DNA of 64,000 nt, taken from Alentia gelatinosa (lineage: Eukaryota; Annelida; Polychaeta; Phyllodocida; Polynoidae). Below, in pieces: positions 38,711-49,467 of this stretch (its first letter is position 1; each line of letters begins with the position of its first letter). The notes beneath the pieces are model-generated. The model saw only the letters and a list, made by a program, of their open reading frames with translations. It did no database searches and was not told the origin of the DNA. The stretch spans positions 49,021,950-49,085,949 of the forward strand of contig OX465579.1 in NCBI GenBank assembly GCA_950022655.1, written 5' to 3'. The position numbers were made by a program, and so were the translations under genes.

Positions 38711-39112
38711 GGTAACTAAAACAATATATGCTCAATATCTAAGTATATCTGTGTATCTCTACTTACACAGGATAATCTCACTGTATTTTGCATGTTTTGT
38801 AATGAATTTGCAAGGCCAGAAGAGAGAAAGTTGGCAGGGCAGTGAGACATGACATGAGGGTCAAGGTTGTACTAGTCATGTATAGGTTATTTGTAAACAT
38901 GATATTTGTTGAGGGGAGAGGAGGTATGTATGTAACTCTGTGTATCTTGAGTCTCTCTACATATATGTATGTGTATCTGTGTATCTTTGTCTATGCATCT
39001 CATTGTGTCAGTGTATGTATCTGTGTATGTGACTATCAGTGTATGTTTGTATATAGTATGTCTGTCTATCCATGTATCTGTGTGGCTGTTTGTCTAAATA
39101 TCTATGTACAGG

Positions 39113-39156
39113 TGATATTATATATATATGTATATATATATGTATATATATATATG

Positions 39157-39187
<31 letters not shown>
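39113..39187. repeat. TA/GTATA microsatellite
   Basis: Alternating TA with periodic G, ending exactly where the LTR begins; likely the insertion target of the LTR element. Confidence 0.85.
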
Positions 39188-39644
39188 TGTGGCGGAGGAC
39201 CCGGTCGGAGTGGGAGATGGAATCTCCTCTGGATAGGATAGGTGACCAATGGGAGGGTCCCCCGACCCCCCGACCCTCCGGTCCCCCGACCGGCACTAAC
39301 GACAAGAGGGTCCCCCGGTCCTCTGATCGGGGCCGCCGGTGGAAAGGTCCTCCAATCCTCCGATCCTCCAATCAGGGCCACCTTCCTCCGATCTCTCCGG
39401 CGTTCCGTATTGACGTCAACGGGTGACGTCACAGACTGAGTATAAATAAAGCAAGCGCGGACGAGTCGTGGTCATTCCTGGAAGACCAGCCCTAGAGGCG
39501 AGGTCTGCTATATACCTGCTATAGTGTAGGCCAGGCCTTCAGTGTGTTAGCCTTTGTGTAACCGTAGGCTCATTGAATAAAGAGACTGCTTCATATTAAA
39601 CTGTATTTGGTCGTCCTCGTCGTCATTGTGAATTTACCGTTACA
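39188..39644 (+). mobile_element. Ty3/gypsy-type LTR (5' LTR)
   Basis: 457 bp starting TGTGGCGG and ending TTACA (TG...CA). Contains a perfect CRE-like TGACGTCA (39424-39431), a TATA box TATAAATA (39441-39448) and AATAAA (39576-39581) in the order U3-R. A primer-binding-site-like sequence follows directly. The first half is built of complementary CCCCCGACC/GGTCGGGG words. No second LTR was seen, so the element is incomplete. Confidence 0.85.
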
Positions 39645-39664
39645 TTGGTGGCAGCGGTGGGATA
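39645..39664 (+). promoter_or_regulatory. LTR-retrotransposon primer binding site
   Basis: TTGGTGGCAGCGGTGGGATA lies immediately after the LTR. The word TGGTGGCAGCGGTGGGA is a common start of the internal region in gypsy elements and should pair with a tRNA 3' end; I did not identify which tRNA. Confidence 0.7.
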
Positions 39665-39925
39665 CGCACAAGAGCAAACCGGACAGTAGGACACAAAAAG
39701 AAAAAAAAATGTATTTCAGGAAGAATATACATTCTGCTAATAGCAGGTTTTGTGTGTCTTCTAAATATCATTTTACAAAATCAAGAACATTGAATGATTC
39801 GTTCGCATCAGAGATGTGTATGTACATACGTACCATGGTACTGTAGGGTGATATGAATGCATGGTATGAGATGAGATGAAATGTGCATGTCATACAAAGG
39901 TCATTTTCACATTAAAATAACAATA

Positions 39926-40245
39926 TTACTTTTCCAACAGCTCCTTCGACTTCATTTTTACGAATTTGTTAAACTGAAAAATTGAACAATTTTGGACATC
40001 AATCAGTAAAGCATTCCATAAAAGCATTCCCTCATACAGTGGGTTTCTTTTATAGAAAGGCGTCCGTGGATGCTTTAGGCGCAGTTGACGTTTCTTCTGT
40101 GATCTTGTTTTAGGGTTAGATAAAGGTAAATTGTCCTTATTAAATCGTCTCATAAATACATACATCAAGTACATTCTTCGTTGGTCCAAATAGTCTATTT
40201 TACATCGTTCATGTAGGTTTTTTACACTAATGTTCCTAGTCCTGT
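39926..40245 (-). pseudogene. 3' end of a LINE reverse-transcriptase ORF (fragment)
   Basis: Minus-strand frame of about 105 residues ending at a stop at 39926, with NPLYEGMLLWNALLIDVQ corresponding to the STLYRGALEWNSLP block of the LINE at 63266-64000. This is the C-terminal end of a non-LTR retrotransposon ORF2. Its 3' side carries a CATCTCAT short-repeat tail. It is 5'-truncated and abuts the gypsy protease fragment, on the opposite strand, at about 40245. Confidence 0.75.
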
Positions 40246-41165
40246 CGGCTAAATGGTGGGGAGAGAACGGGGGAGGGAGGAGGCTGGAAGGGGCCTCGCT
40301 CCCTGTCTCGTGTGCCGATGGACGCCCCCTGCAGGTACAGGGCTCCCTTCGGCTGGGCCTAGCGCTGGGCGGGCACTCCTTTCCGGCGGACTGGTTAGTA
40401 GCTGATTTGGGGAGTGAAGCTATTCTAGGGGCTGACTTTCTACGGAGACATAAAGTCATGGTGAACCTGTCGGAGGAACGTGGGACATCGGAGTGAAGTG
40501 CCGGGTTACCAGTGCCCAGACTACGGTAGTTGGCGGGCACTCGGAGGCCCTGGTGGTCGGAGGGGTACACGGGCCATTTCCTGAAGGAAGGGTCTGGGTT
40601 GTCGAGGGACCCGGGGGATACGGCTGGCTGGTAGGACGGGCCCTGGTCCAGACAATGGAGGGTAGATGCCCCGTAAGAATACTCAACCCCGGGGTAGAGC
40701 CTGTGGTGGTCAGGCGGGGGGAAACTTTGGGTTTCCTAGACGAGGCCGGTGATGAGCCCGGGGAGAGGGTATGTCGGCGCCTACAGGGGAACGGCGAGGC
40801 TGGGCCCGGGGTGAAGGATGCCCTCCGATCATTGACCGAGCACTTACCGCTGGGGGAGGGCCGCCGGCTGCTGGACCTGCTGGTCAAGGAGGCAGGCGCC
40901 TTCATGCTTGCCCCAGACCTGATGATGTTGGTGAAGCACCACATAGACACCGGGAGTGTGGCGCCCTTTAAACAGCCCCCGCGGAGGCTGGCACCCCACC
41001 AGAGGGATACCGTCACTCGGGAGGTGTACCAGATGTTGGAGAATGGGGTAATAGAGGCCTCCAACAGTCCGTGGGCGTCCCCGGTGGTCTTAGTAAGAAA
41101 AATAGAGAGGGAAGCATAAGGTTCTGTGTTGATTATAGGAAAATCAATGCAGTCCCGGATGAAGG
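40246..41165 (+). pseudogene. Ty3/gypsy pol fragment (protease C-terminus to RT start)
   Basis: Frame 1 (to 40496) contains ADLGSEAILGADFLRRH, the C-terminal ILGxDFL motif of the retropepsin. After a stop, a frame from 40493 continues with the protease-RT linker and the RT fingers (HHIDTG, PRRLAPHQ, MLENGVIEASNSPWASPVVL). A 1-base shift in an A-run near 41098 moves the RT motif RFCVDYRKIN into another frame. The reading is lost at the 18-bp minisatellite. Dead copy: catalytic DD, RNase H and integrase are missing. Same strand as the LTR at 39188, but gag is missing between them. Confidence 0.85.
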
Positions 41166-41175
41166 CCGTGAAGGA

Positions 41176-41293
41176 CACCCCTGCCGTCCCGGACGCCCCT
41201 GCCGTCCCGGACGCCCCTGCCGTCCCGGACGCCCTTGCCGTCCCGGACGCCCCTGCTGTCCCGGACGCCCCTGCCGTCCCGGACGCTCTGCCT
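41176..41293. repeat. 18-bp minisatellite inside the RT fragment
   Basis: About six copies of GCCCCTGCCGTCCCGGAC with one or two variants, directly after the conserved RT block. It replaces the rest of the RT palm domain. In frame it reads as six-residue repeats (PCRPGR or APAVPD). Confidence 0.9.
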
Positions 41294-41819
41294 TTACCAC
41301 CTCAGGCACTTCAAAGAAATTGCTGATGCTATATATATGTGTACCTCCTCATTTATATTCATTACTGTGATATTGAAATTTTCTTTTAATAAATTAGTTT
41401 TAAGTATGTCTTTCCTTGCTAGTTATAGATGTGTCCTTTTATCCACTTACACTAAGCACCTGCATGCAGACCCCTCCACTCCCAGTTCCCGCATGAACAT
41501 GGTTTAGGCCTTGGGAATAAGGTTTGTATTATAGAGGAAAATCTGCCATATTTTCACTTAATCACGATGGAACACTCTGTATTTCAGTATGTGGAGGAGG
41601 GGCCCGAGGAATAAGACGACCCTTCCGGGTCGCTTGCTCACAATTGACTGGAAGAGGCGGCACATAATTCGGGAAGAGTTTGAATGCATCCAGAGCTCAT
41701 AGTTGTTGTATATATGTTTGTTTTTTTGTTTAATAATTGTAAATAAAAAATATTTGTACATATCTTACTTGTCTTTTATAGTTACTAATTACATTTTCCT
41801 CATCATTTCTCATCATAAC

Positions 41820-43372
41820 AGGTTAATAGTGGCACTACCAGGGATAAGGAAATCCTTCTCTACATGTGCACTGCCGACTAGTCCTGAAAAAGAAGCGACT
41901 GAGATACTGACTAAAGAGGGGATCTCACCAACCAAGTCAAGGATTAAGTCTCTTCTCCCTTATACCACTGCTATGAAATGTATTTGTGTATCATCTCCTA
42001 AAACTAAGCGTTCCTTGTTTCAAAAGCCAGGTGTTGCTACATGGGGTTTGAAGTCTACTATAGCAAAGAAAGTCAGGGCGGGTAGAAAAAAGATATTCAA
42101 GAAAAAGAAATTAGCAGTAAAAGTAAAGAAGGCTTGCATCGACGGAAAGAGTAAGAAAGAGGTAGTTAATTTCCTGAAACGTGCCGACAACAGCTTTTGC
42201 CTTCCAGGCAAAAAGTATGTTAACCAGTTTGCACTGTCTGATTCCATGAACAACCTTTACAAAAGATTTTGTCTCGAAGTTCCTGCTACTCTTATCTCTA
42301 GAACCAAGTTCTTTAGGTACAGACCCAGCATCATGAAGCTCATTCAATGGAGCCATCGACGTGAATGCCTGTTCATTATCCATGCAAACATGTCCCTTCT
42401 TTTACACATGGTAAAAAATCTCACCAAATCCACCTCAGAGGTGCAGACAATCTAAAGCGAGAAAATCAATGAAACATTGCGGGACATCCCAAACGACCAG
42501 GTATCTTTCAGAAGATGGAAGCGGAAAGAGTTAATCAAAGAAGAGCGCAGGGCAACAGTAACTGTAAAAGAGACCACTAGTCTGCCAAAGGCTAACTTCA
42601 TAGAACTGTTCAATGTTGATCTGCAAGTATTGAAAGATCATTCCAAGAGAGTCGAGACTCAGTATATGCAGGTGCATATGTTAAGAGAGAAATTGAAACC
42701 TCTAACTGAATGCACTATACAGATGGACTTCAGTGGAAATTACAAGACTGGATACCAGGATGCAGTAGCTGTGACTTACTTTGAGGGATTACAAATCTCA
42801 CTCCATCCAATGGTGGTTCATTTCCGTACCGAAGAGGGGAAGGTTGAGACTTTCAGTATCGTTGGTGTTTCAGACAGCACCTCACACACAGCTGCGACGA
42901 TCTTATCGTTTATATCATTAGTGCAGTCAAAACTCAGGTCGGTCTTGCCACACCTGGAATGTGTTCAATATGTGACAGATTCTCCTGCCAGCCAATATCA
43001 AAGTCTATTGTTCACTTGGTGGCAAATCACAAATGCATGTTTGCCACAGAGGCAACATGGCACTTCTTGGAAGCAGGCCACGGAAAAGGCCCTGCAGATG
43101 GTGTGGGTGGTGCAGTTAAAAAAGTTGCAGACAATAAAACTAAATCCGGAAGCGTTATTACCAATGCTGAAACTTATGTGAAGGAGGTTTCTACCACCTC
43201 TAAGATGACATTCATCATCGCAACAAGAAAAAAACCACACAGTCTCAGAGAAAACTATCAAGGGCTGGCATGCAGGCCAAGTAAAAGGGCTCTCCCTCAT
43301 CTGCACCCTGGTGCCTATGAACAACAGGATGTGGATGAGGGAGACAACATGCATGGGTTCCTGTTGTTGTAA
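41820..43372 (+). pseudogene. Transposase-like gene, nearly full length, broken by a stop and a frameshift
   Basis: About 515 codons. The N-terminal third is Lys/Arg-rich; next come FLKRADNS and a C-x4-H-x-N remnant; then the core: QMDFSGNYKTGYQ, LHPMVVHFR, TDSPASQY, HLVANH and FLEAGHGKGPADGVGG. I recognise this set (D-F-S-x-N-Y, D-S-P-x-x-Q-Y, G-H-G-K-G-x-x-D-G-x-G-G) from uncharacterised multicopy proteins of cnidarians, insects and fish. An RNase H-fold transposase is my inference. One in-frame TAA (42453-42455) and one frameshift (about 42990-43000) break it, yet all core motifs survive, suggesting recent death. It may begin after the acceptor-like AACAG at 41816-41820. Confidence 0.65.
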
Positions 43373-43844
43373 AGGTCAGCGCTTTCTACCCTGTTGTATA
43401 GGGTGACAAGAAACACAAGTGGAGATCAACACTAAGAAGGTAAAGCAAGTTAAACACAAAGTGTCAACTCCCTCTCAACAGGACATAGTACAGCCACCCT
43501 TCATCAAGGTTGTCGATTCGGCACACAAGCCATTGCTCCGTGTTTTCCTGTCTTTTCCTTGTCTCGAACTAGATAATGAGAAAACACATCACAAGGGTTC
43601 TCCTTTTTAGCAAAGAAAAGAAAAAGTTGTTGCCAAACAGAAAACAAACCGAAAACAACAGCCAAAAAAGCAGAAAAGTTTGTCTGCTGAGACACCCAAA
43701 TTTCTGAAATTTAGCACTTAGAATGTCAGAGAAGTAGCTTAAACATGTCACTTTGCAGTGCGTTTGCACTAAACATGAAGAACATGCATGTATTGTATGG
43801 TACTTTGCTTGTCAGAATGCTGTAGAAGTGTGCTTTCTATCATG

Positions 43845-44290
43845 TCATTCTACGACACAACGTGTCATTCTACTAAATGACTTGATTAACGAGCCTCAAG
43901 GGATAGAAAACTGATAAGATTTGTTGTGTTATCATTGGAACTTGTTGTTGTTAGCTAGTCCTGTCCACTCCAGTGCACAGAATACTTAATTTTGTGGGAA
44001 ATGCCTGCATATCTGGTTCAGAATGTGAGTTATGGTACAGTTTAGGAAGAATTTCTCTTGAGAGAGGTATAAATTAAAAAGATTTATAGGTCAATTGTTG
44101 AAAATGTTGCTCCTAATGAAATTGCTTGGTCATTACAATGTGTATTTGGCTTGATTTTATTTGAAATTTGCAGGTTTTAAACCTTCACATTCATGCTGTC
44201 TCTGTACATATAGTTTCAAAGATTGTGTCATTCTATAACACAACCTGTCATTCTACGAAATGACTAGATTAACGAGCCTCTAGGGTTTGA
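43845..44290. repeat. Direct repeat downstream of the transposase-like gene
   Basis: Two copies of about 70 bases at about 43845-43915 and 44226-44296. They share TGTCATTCTA, ACACAAC, AAATGACT and TTAACGAGCCTC. They may be terminal or subterminal repeats of the element that carried the transposase, or a tandem duplication. Confidence 0.7.
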
Positions 44291-44454
44291 AAAATGATTG
44301 AAACGGATTCTTTTTTGGACAATGCGGTTTTGATATGATGGGTGCATATAAAAAAATGAGAGTTGTTTAGTAAACACTTGTTGAAACTTATTATTTTCAT
44401 ATGTTTTTATAAATGATATTTAAAAATGGCACAAATACTCTTTTACCCAATATT

Positions 44455-45390
44455 CACAAGAATCCACCGTGTTGCTGTCTGCCTCCGGGTAGGCCAGCCG
44501 TGTCAGCCGCCACGTTTCCTCTCCGTAAATCTTGAGTCCTTCGTCTGCTTTCCTTGATCGATTCCTCAGCAGAGCTTTGTACGTCTCACATTGGTTCCTT
44601 GGTTGGAACCTACAGAATAGCGCGTCGAAGAGAAGGTTGAATCCTCCTGGACTTCCCGGGCGGATTCCCGCCAGCACCCTCCAGGCTAGTCCTGACAAAC
44701 TCACCCCGAGGAAGGTCCCGGCCTGGGCCTCCGTCCACCCGTTCGCTTCCTTACACAAGCTAAAGTGTACCATGTATTCTTCTAGATCCGTCGTTCCGTC
44801 GTACTTCCCCGGCATCACGATTGGCTGGGCGGCCATCGGCGTTCTGGCTGGTTTACTCTCGCTTTCTCTTCCCACCGAGACAAGATGCCCCTCAACTCCC
44901 CCCATTTGAGGCGGGCCCACCGTTAGACGAGGTTTAGACTCCCAAGGACACTCTCTCGACCTCGCCCCGGTCACAGGAGGTTCGCTCGGAGTGGTGTTCC
45001 CATTTTCCTCCTTCTTGAAAGGGAGAGTGCCGGACACAGCCTTTCAGGACTCCTGTGACCCCTTCTCTAGCCTGGGATCCAGGCTACGGGCTACTCCGTC
45101 CAGCCCCCACCCACCTTGACTCCGGTCCCAGGGCCATCCCTGTGGTGGGCCATAGACGGTAGGTTCCCAAGATCTGGGTCGCAGAGTCATCCTGCTGGGG
45201 CCCTCCTCGCCTCCTCCGGTGTCGAGTCCCCTAAGGCCAGTGGCTTCCCTCGCTTCCGCCCCCTTACCACCAGCCGTGTCCTCCCTCGGGCGACCCTCCT
45301 CCCGCGACTCCGTCCCAGTCTCCTCCACGTGGTGGGGATGATTGGGCCCCAGTCCCCGTGTCCACACTTCCTCTTCCTCCATCCGGACGG
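44455..45390 (-). pseudogene. Ty3/gypsy gag fragment
   Basis: Minus strand. An upstream Gly/Glu/Arg-rich frame (45397-45044) runs into a 205-codon frame (45037-44420). The second carries PGKYDGTTDLEEYMVHF, TFLGVSLSGLAWRVL and RFQPRNQCETYKALLRNRSR, the capsid-region pattern of gypsy gag. Homology stops near 44460, before any zinc knuckle. A stop separates the two frames. It lies on the opposite strand to the LTR/pol pieces at 39-41 kb, so it is a separate or rearranged copy. Confidence 0.8.
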
Positions 45391-45396
45391 TCCACA

Positions 45397-45726
45397 TTGG
45401 CTGTGTTTGTTGACCTCAGGAAAGCTTTTGACACAGTAGACCATGGCATTCTCCTCAATAAGCTGACTTATTTTGGAGTAAGAGGGAGTTGTTTACAATG
45501 GTTTGCAAATTATTTAGGTCCACTTTATCAGAAAGTTAAGGCAAATAATTTATGCTCTGATTCAAGGAATATCACACATGGTGTACCGCAAGGTTCAATT
45601 CTTGGGCCACTGCTGTTCTTAATCTATGTAAATGATGTTTCAAATTGTCTACCCGACAGTAAAATTCTCATGTTTGCCAATGATACAGTTATTTACAGGC
45701 TGGGAAACGATGTTGACCATTTATAG
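45397..45726 (+). pseudogene. LINE reverse-transcriptase core fragment
   Basis: 110 codons with RT motif A (VDLRKAFDTVDHG), motif B (HGVPQGSILGPLLF, then YVND) and motif C altered to FAND, so the second catalytic Asp of FADD is lost. A stop follows within 20 codons. Typical of the Jockey/CR1-like non-LTR group. It begins abruptly where the gypsy gag on the other strand starts. AATAAA at about 45840 and an ATCAT repeat at about 45750 may be the 3' tail of an internally deleted copy. Confidence 0.85.
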
Positions 45727-46911
45727 AAAAGACACAACTGCAGGTTTACTATCATATCATATCATACACCTTTTGATCACTTGCACTTCATTGTGCATCT
45801 AACCTTTTAATTTATTTCATTGCTGATACACCATGGCACAATAAAGTAAGCCTATTTTATTTGTCCATTCAATTTCTATATCTGACCTTTGGCCCAATCT
45901 AGGATGTTAAAATGACCAATTCAGTATAATCTAAGGGGGTTACAGTGAGAAATATCACATCTGAATATATAGTTTAAGAATATTAGAAGAAAAATTCATA
46001 GACATGACATTTAATCTATCTATAGATTACCAAAAGTGGTTTATATTGTTTTACAGCTTGAACATTTTCACAGAAATTTATAAAATGGGAAGTGAAAACA
46101 CACCACGGACTGTATGTTATGTTTTAGCTACTTATAGCCCCATATTCCTATTCAACAAACACATGCCGATCCTATTCAGGAAGAAAAACATCACGATTTC
46201 CACTCCCTAAAATGCCTGTAAAGTGTAACCGCAGCCGCTCCCTTTAGCTTTACACTTCCTTTTACATGTCCCCCTCCCCCCTCCAGTTCCCTGGATGCTA
46301 TGTTATCGGGTCATTCTCATAGAACCAGTGCAAGTAGGATTTTTTGGGGGAAAAAAAGAATTGGGAAGGAGGTTAAAAATTGTTATGTGGTGCTAATCTG
46401 TACTGGGTGGGGCAACTTTCCCTGAAAAACTATTAGTTAAATATTATAAATGTGGCCATGGTGCACCTTATAACATATGTATATGAAAAAGTGGTCTTGC
46501 AGCGTGACCGGGCACCCGAAATTAACGTAACTAATAGCAAACCAATAATTTTTCATTATTATATAATTTGAATCATTTATAATATGAAAATTAAGTGGTA
46601 TTAGTGAATTTATGGGTTTTTCAATGGCTAAATTTCAATTTTACATACCGTACCTACCAAAATAAGAATTTTTTTACCTTTAGAAATGAGATTTATAGCA
46701 ATTTCTAATATAACGATCGCTGTGGACAATAGGAAAAAATTATCTAGATAAATCAACTCCAGTACATTATACCTTAATAGATACACTTTCATATGAATTA
46801 TTGCAAACACTTTCCAAAAATCTTTTATTTCTCTAAATCTTCATTAAAAAATAGATAGCAAAACGGTCTCTCTGCAAGACCCCTTTTATACTTTAATGTA
46901 ATTTTCTTTTA

Positions 46912-47125
46912 ATTTGGAATATTTTTTGCTGATAATAATATTTCAACAATAAACTCTTAGGGAAAAATAGATTAAACACCCTCTGGTATGGTAAAAAAAT
47001 AGTTAAATATAAAATAAACGGCTTTTCCAAGGCATTGGTTTGTCGATTTTGGTGATTTTTGACCTATTTTGACCACCTGAAGATTAAAATATTGGTATAT
47101 TGACCAGTAAAACCTATACTCCCCC
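46912..47125. repeat. 210-bp direct repeat, left copy
   Basis: Matches 49468-49682 throughout. Both contain TATTTTTTGCTGATAATAAT, TATGGTAAAAAAA, GGTGATTTTTGACCTATTTT and end GACCAGTAAAACCTATACTC. In this copy the end runs straight into the 16-bp minisatellite. Confidence 0.85.
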
Positions 47126-48530
47126 CTCACCATACTGCCTCTCCACCAAACTGCCCCTCCACCATACTTTCCCTCTACCATAGTGCCCCTCTACTATACT
47201 GTCCCTCTACCATACTCCCCCTCCACCATACTGGCCCTCCACCATACTGCCCCTCTACCATACTGCCCCTCCACCATACTGCCACTCCCGAATACTGCCT
47301 CTCCACAATACTGCCCCTCTACTATACTGCCCCTTTACCATACTGTCCCTCTACAATACTGCCCCTCAACCATACTGATCCTCAACCATACTGTCCCTCC
47401 ACCATACTCCCCCTCCACAATACTGCCCCTCTACCATACTGCCCCTTTACCATACTGTCCCTCTACAATACTGCCCCTCCACCATACAGATCCTCAACCA
47501 TTCTGCCCCTCACGCATACTGCTCCTCACTCATACTGCCCCTCAACCATACTACCCCTCACCCATACTTTCCTTCAACCTCCATACTGCCCCTCAACAGT
47601 ACTGCCTCTCAGCCATACTGCCTTTACACTATACTCCTCCTCTACCATACTGCCTCTCAATGATATTCCCCTTAATCCATACTGCATCTCTACTATCCTG
47701 CTGTCCTTAATCCATATTGCCCTTAGACCATACTGTCCCCCAATCTTACTGCCCCTACTATACTTCACCTCTACAATACTGAACCTCCACCATACTGCCC
47801 TTTAACCATACTGCCTCTCCACAATATAATACCCCTCTACAATACTGCCCCTCTACTATACTGCCCCTCCACCATACTGGCCCTCCACCATACTAGCCCT
47901 CAATCATGCTGCCCCTCCACCATACAGCCCCTCCACCATACTGCCCCTCTACTATACTGTCCTTCTACAATACTGCCCCTCCACCATACTGGCTCTCCAC
48001 CATACTAGCCCTCAATCATGCTGCCCCTCCACCATACAGCCCCTCCACCATACTGCCCCTCTACTATACTGTCCTTCTACAATACTGCCCCTCCAACATA
48101 CTGGCCATCTACTATACTGCCCCTCCACCATACAGCCCCTCCACCATACTGCCCCTCCACCAAACTGCCCATCTACTATACTGTCCCTCCACCATACTGC
48201 CCCTCTACAATACTGCCCCTCCACCATACTGCCCCTTTACCATACTGCCCCTCTACTATACAGTCCCTCCCCTATACTGCCCTTAAACCATACTGCCCCT
48301 CAACTTTACTGATCCAAACCATACTGCCCCTGAAAGAGGTACTTAAGTGGCAGTATGGTTTAAGGGCAGTATCATTTAGGAGCAGTATGCTGAGGGGCAG
48401 TATCGTTTAGGGGCCATTCATAAAGTATGTACGCAGCTCCTAACTACACTGCCTCTCACCCATACCACAGTATATCAGAGGGGCAGTATGGTGGAGGGGC
48501 AGTATGTGGAGGGGCAGTCTGGTTGAGGGC
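47126..48530. repeat. 16-bp minisatellite, head-to-head, copy 2
   Basis: Dozens of variable units of CATACTGCCCCTCTAC run to about 48330. After a short junction the unit continues in the opposite orientation (GGGGCAGTATGGTGGA) to about 48530, with a GGGGCCATTCATAAAG MITE terminus at 48412. Higher-order duplication is visible: about 47890-47990 is repeated at 48000-48100. The long open frames (175, 126 and 130 codons) arise because 16 bp repeats in all three frames without a stop. Confidence 0.9.
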
Positions 48531-48536
48531 AAATAT

Positions 48537-49015
48537 GTTAGGATCAATTTATAATAAGATTGTACCGGTTGAAAATTTCATGATAGGAAAAAGTGGCATT
48601 TTAATGGTAAAAACCACTCTGTAAGAGGCAGCCATCATTTGGGGCCTCTGAATACCATTTTCGCCATATACAAAATTATTATTACGTATAATAGTGCTGA
48701 ATTTTGTATTAATTGCTAGAAGGCATGTTAAGAACAATTCTGAAAAAAATTGTACCATTCAAAACTTGAATAAAACTGTAAAATGGCATTTTATTGGTAA
48801 AAACCACTCTGTAAGAGACAGCCATCAGTTGGAGCCACTAAATACTTTTATCACCATACAAAACATTGATAATACGTAAAATAGTGCTGAATTTTGTAGT
48901 ATTTGCTCGTATGCATGTTAGGATCAATTCGTGATAAGATTTTACTGGTTGAAAATTGAATAATAGGAAAAAGTTGCATTTTAATGGTAAAAACCACTCT
49001 GTAAGACATAGCATG
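48537..49015. repeat. 190-bp tandem repeat, 2.5 copies
   Basis: Units start at about 48537, 48727 and 48918 (GTTAGGATCAATT or a variant). Each contains TGGCATTTTAATGGTAAAA, CCACTCTGTAAGA and, in full copies, ATAGTGCTGAATTTTGTA. Satellite-like monomer inside the TIR element. Confidence 0.85.
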
Positions 49016-49467
49016 ATAAGGGCGGTCACGTAGCAAGAGATACCAATGGTCAGAAAATTATCAGTTTGCAGCTTTTATTCAATATTTTGCTTTAACAAAG
49101 ATTTTTTTATTGTTGTTTCCCGATAAAAGTACTCACAGTTCTAAATAACTATGACAGTTTGATTAATTAAATATTGTAATTTTAAAAATCATTGCAAAAT
49201 AACTGGATTTCTCTTGAATACATGAAAATACAGCCAAAAACTGGGATTAAGTATAAATAACAAATAAAGTAAAATGGAAGAGTTTGGTTTTGGTTAAAGA
49301 GTTAATTTTTTTTATCAAGAGTTACTTCTAGCCACTATCTCTTCAAAAACAGTATTCATTAAATTTCATTTTTTACCCATAATAAATAAAGAACGTTCTA
49401 ATAGTCTGGTCACGCTGCAGTTTCACCAACCTTTTCTCTAATAGAACTTTTTCATTTTTTTTTTAAA

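Noticed and set aside
38842..39426. 194-codon plus-strand open frame
   Set aside because: It is a chance reading through a GTATCTGTGTAT-type low-complexity tract, a TA microsatellite and the LTR U3.
47183..48410. Open frames of 126-175 codons rich in Tyr, Pro, Thr and Leu
   Set aside because: A 16-bp repeat reads through all three frames with a 16-residue period; variation between units shows no bias for silent changes.
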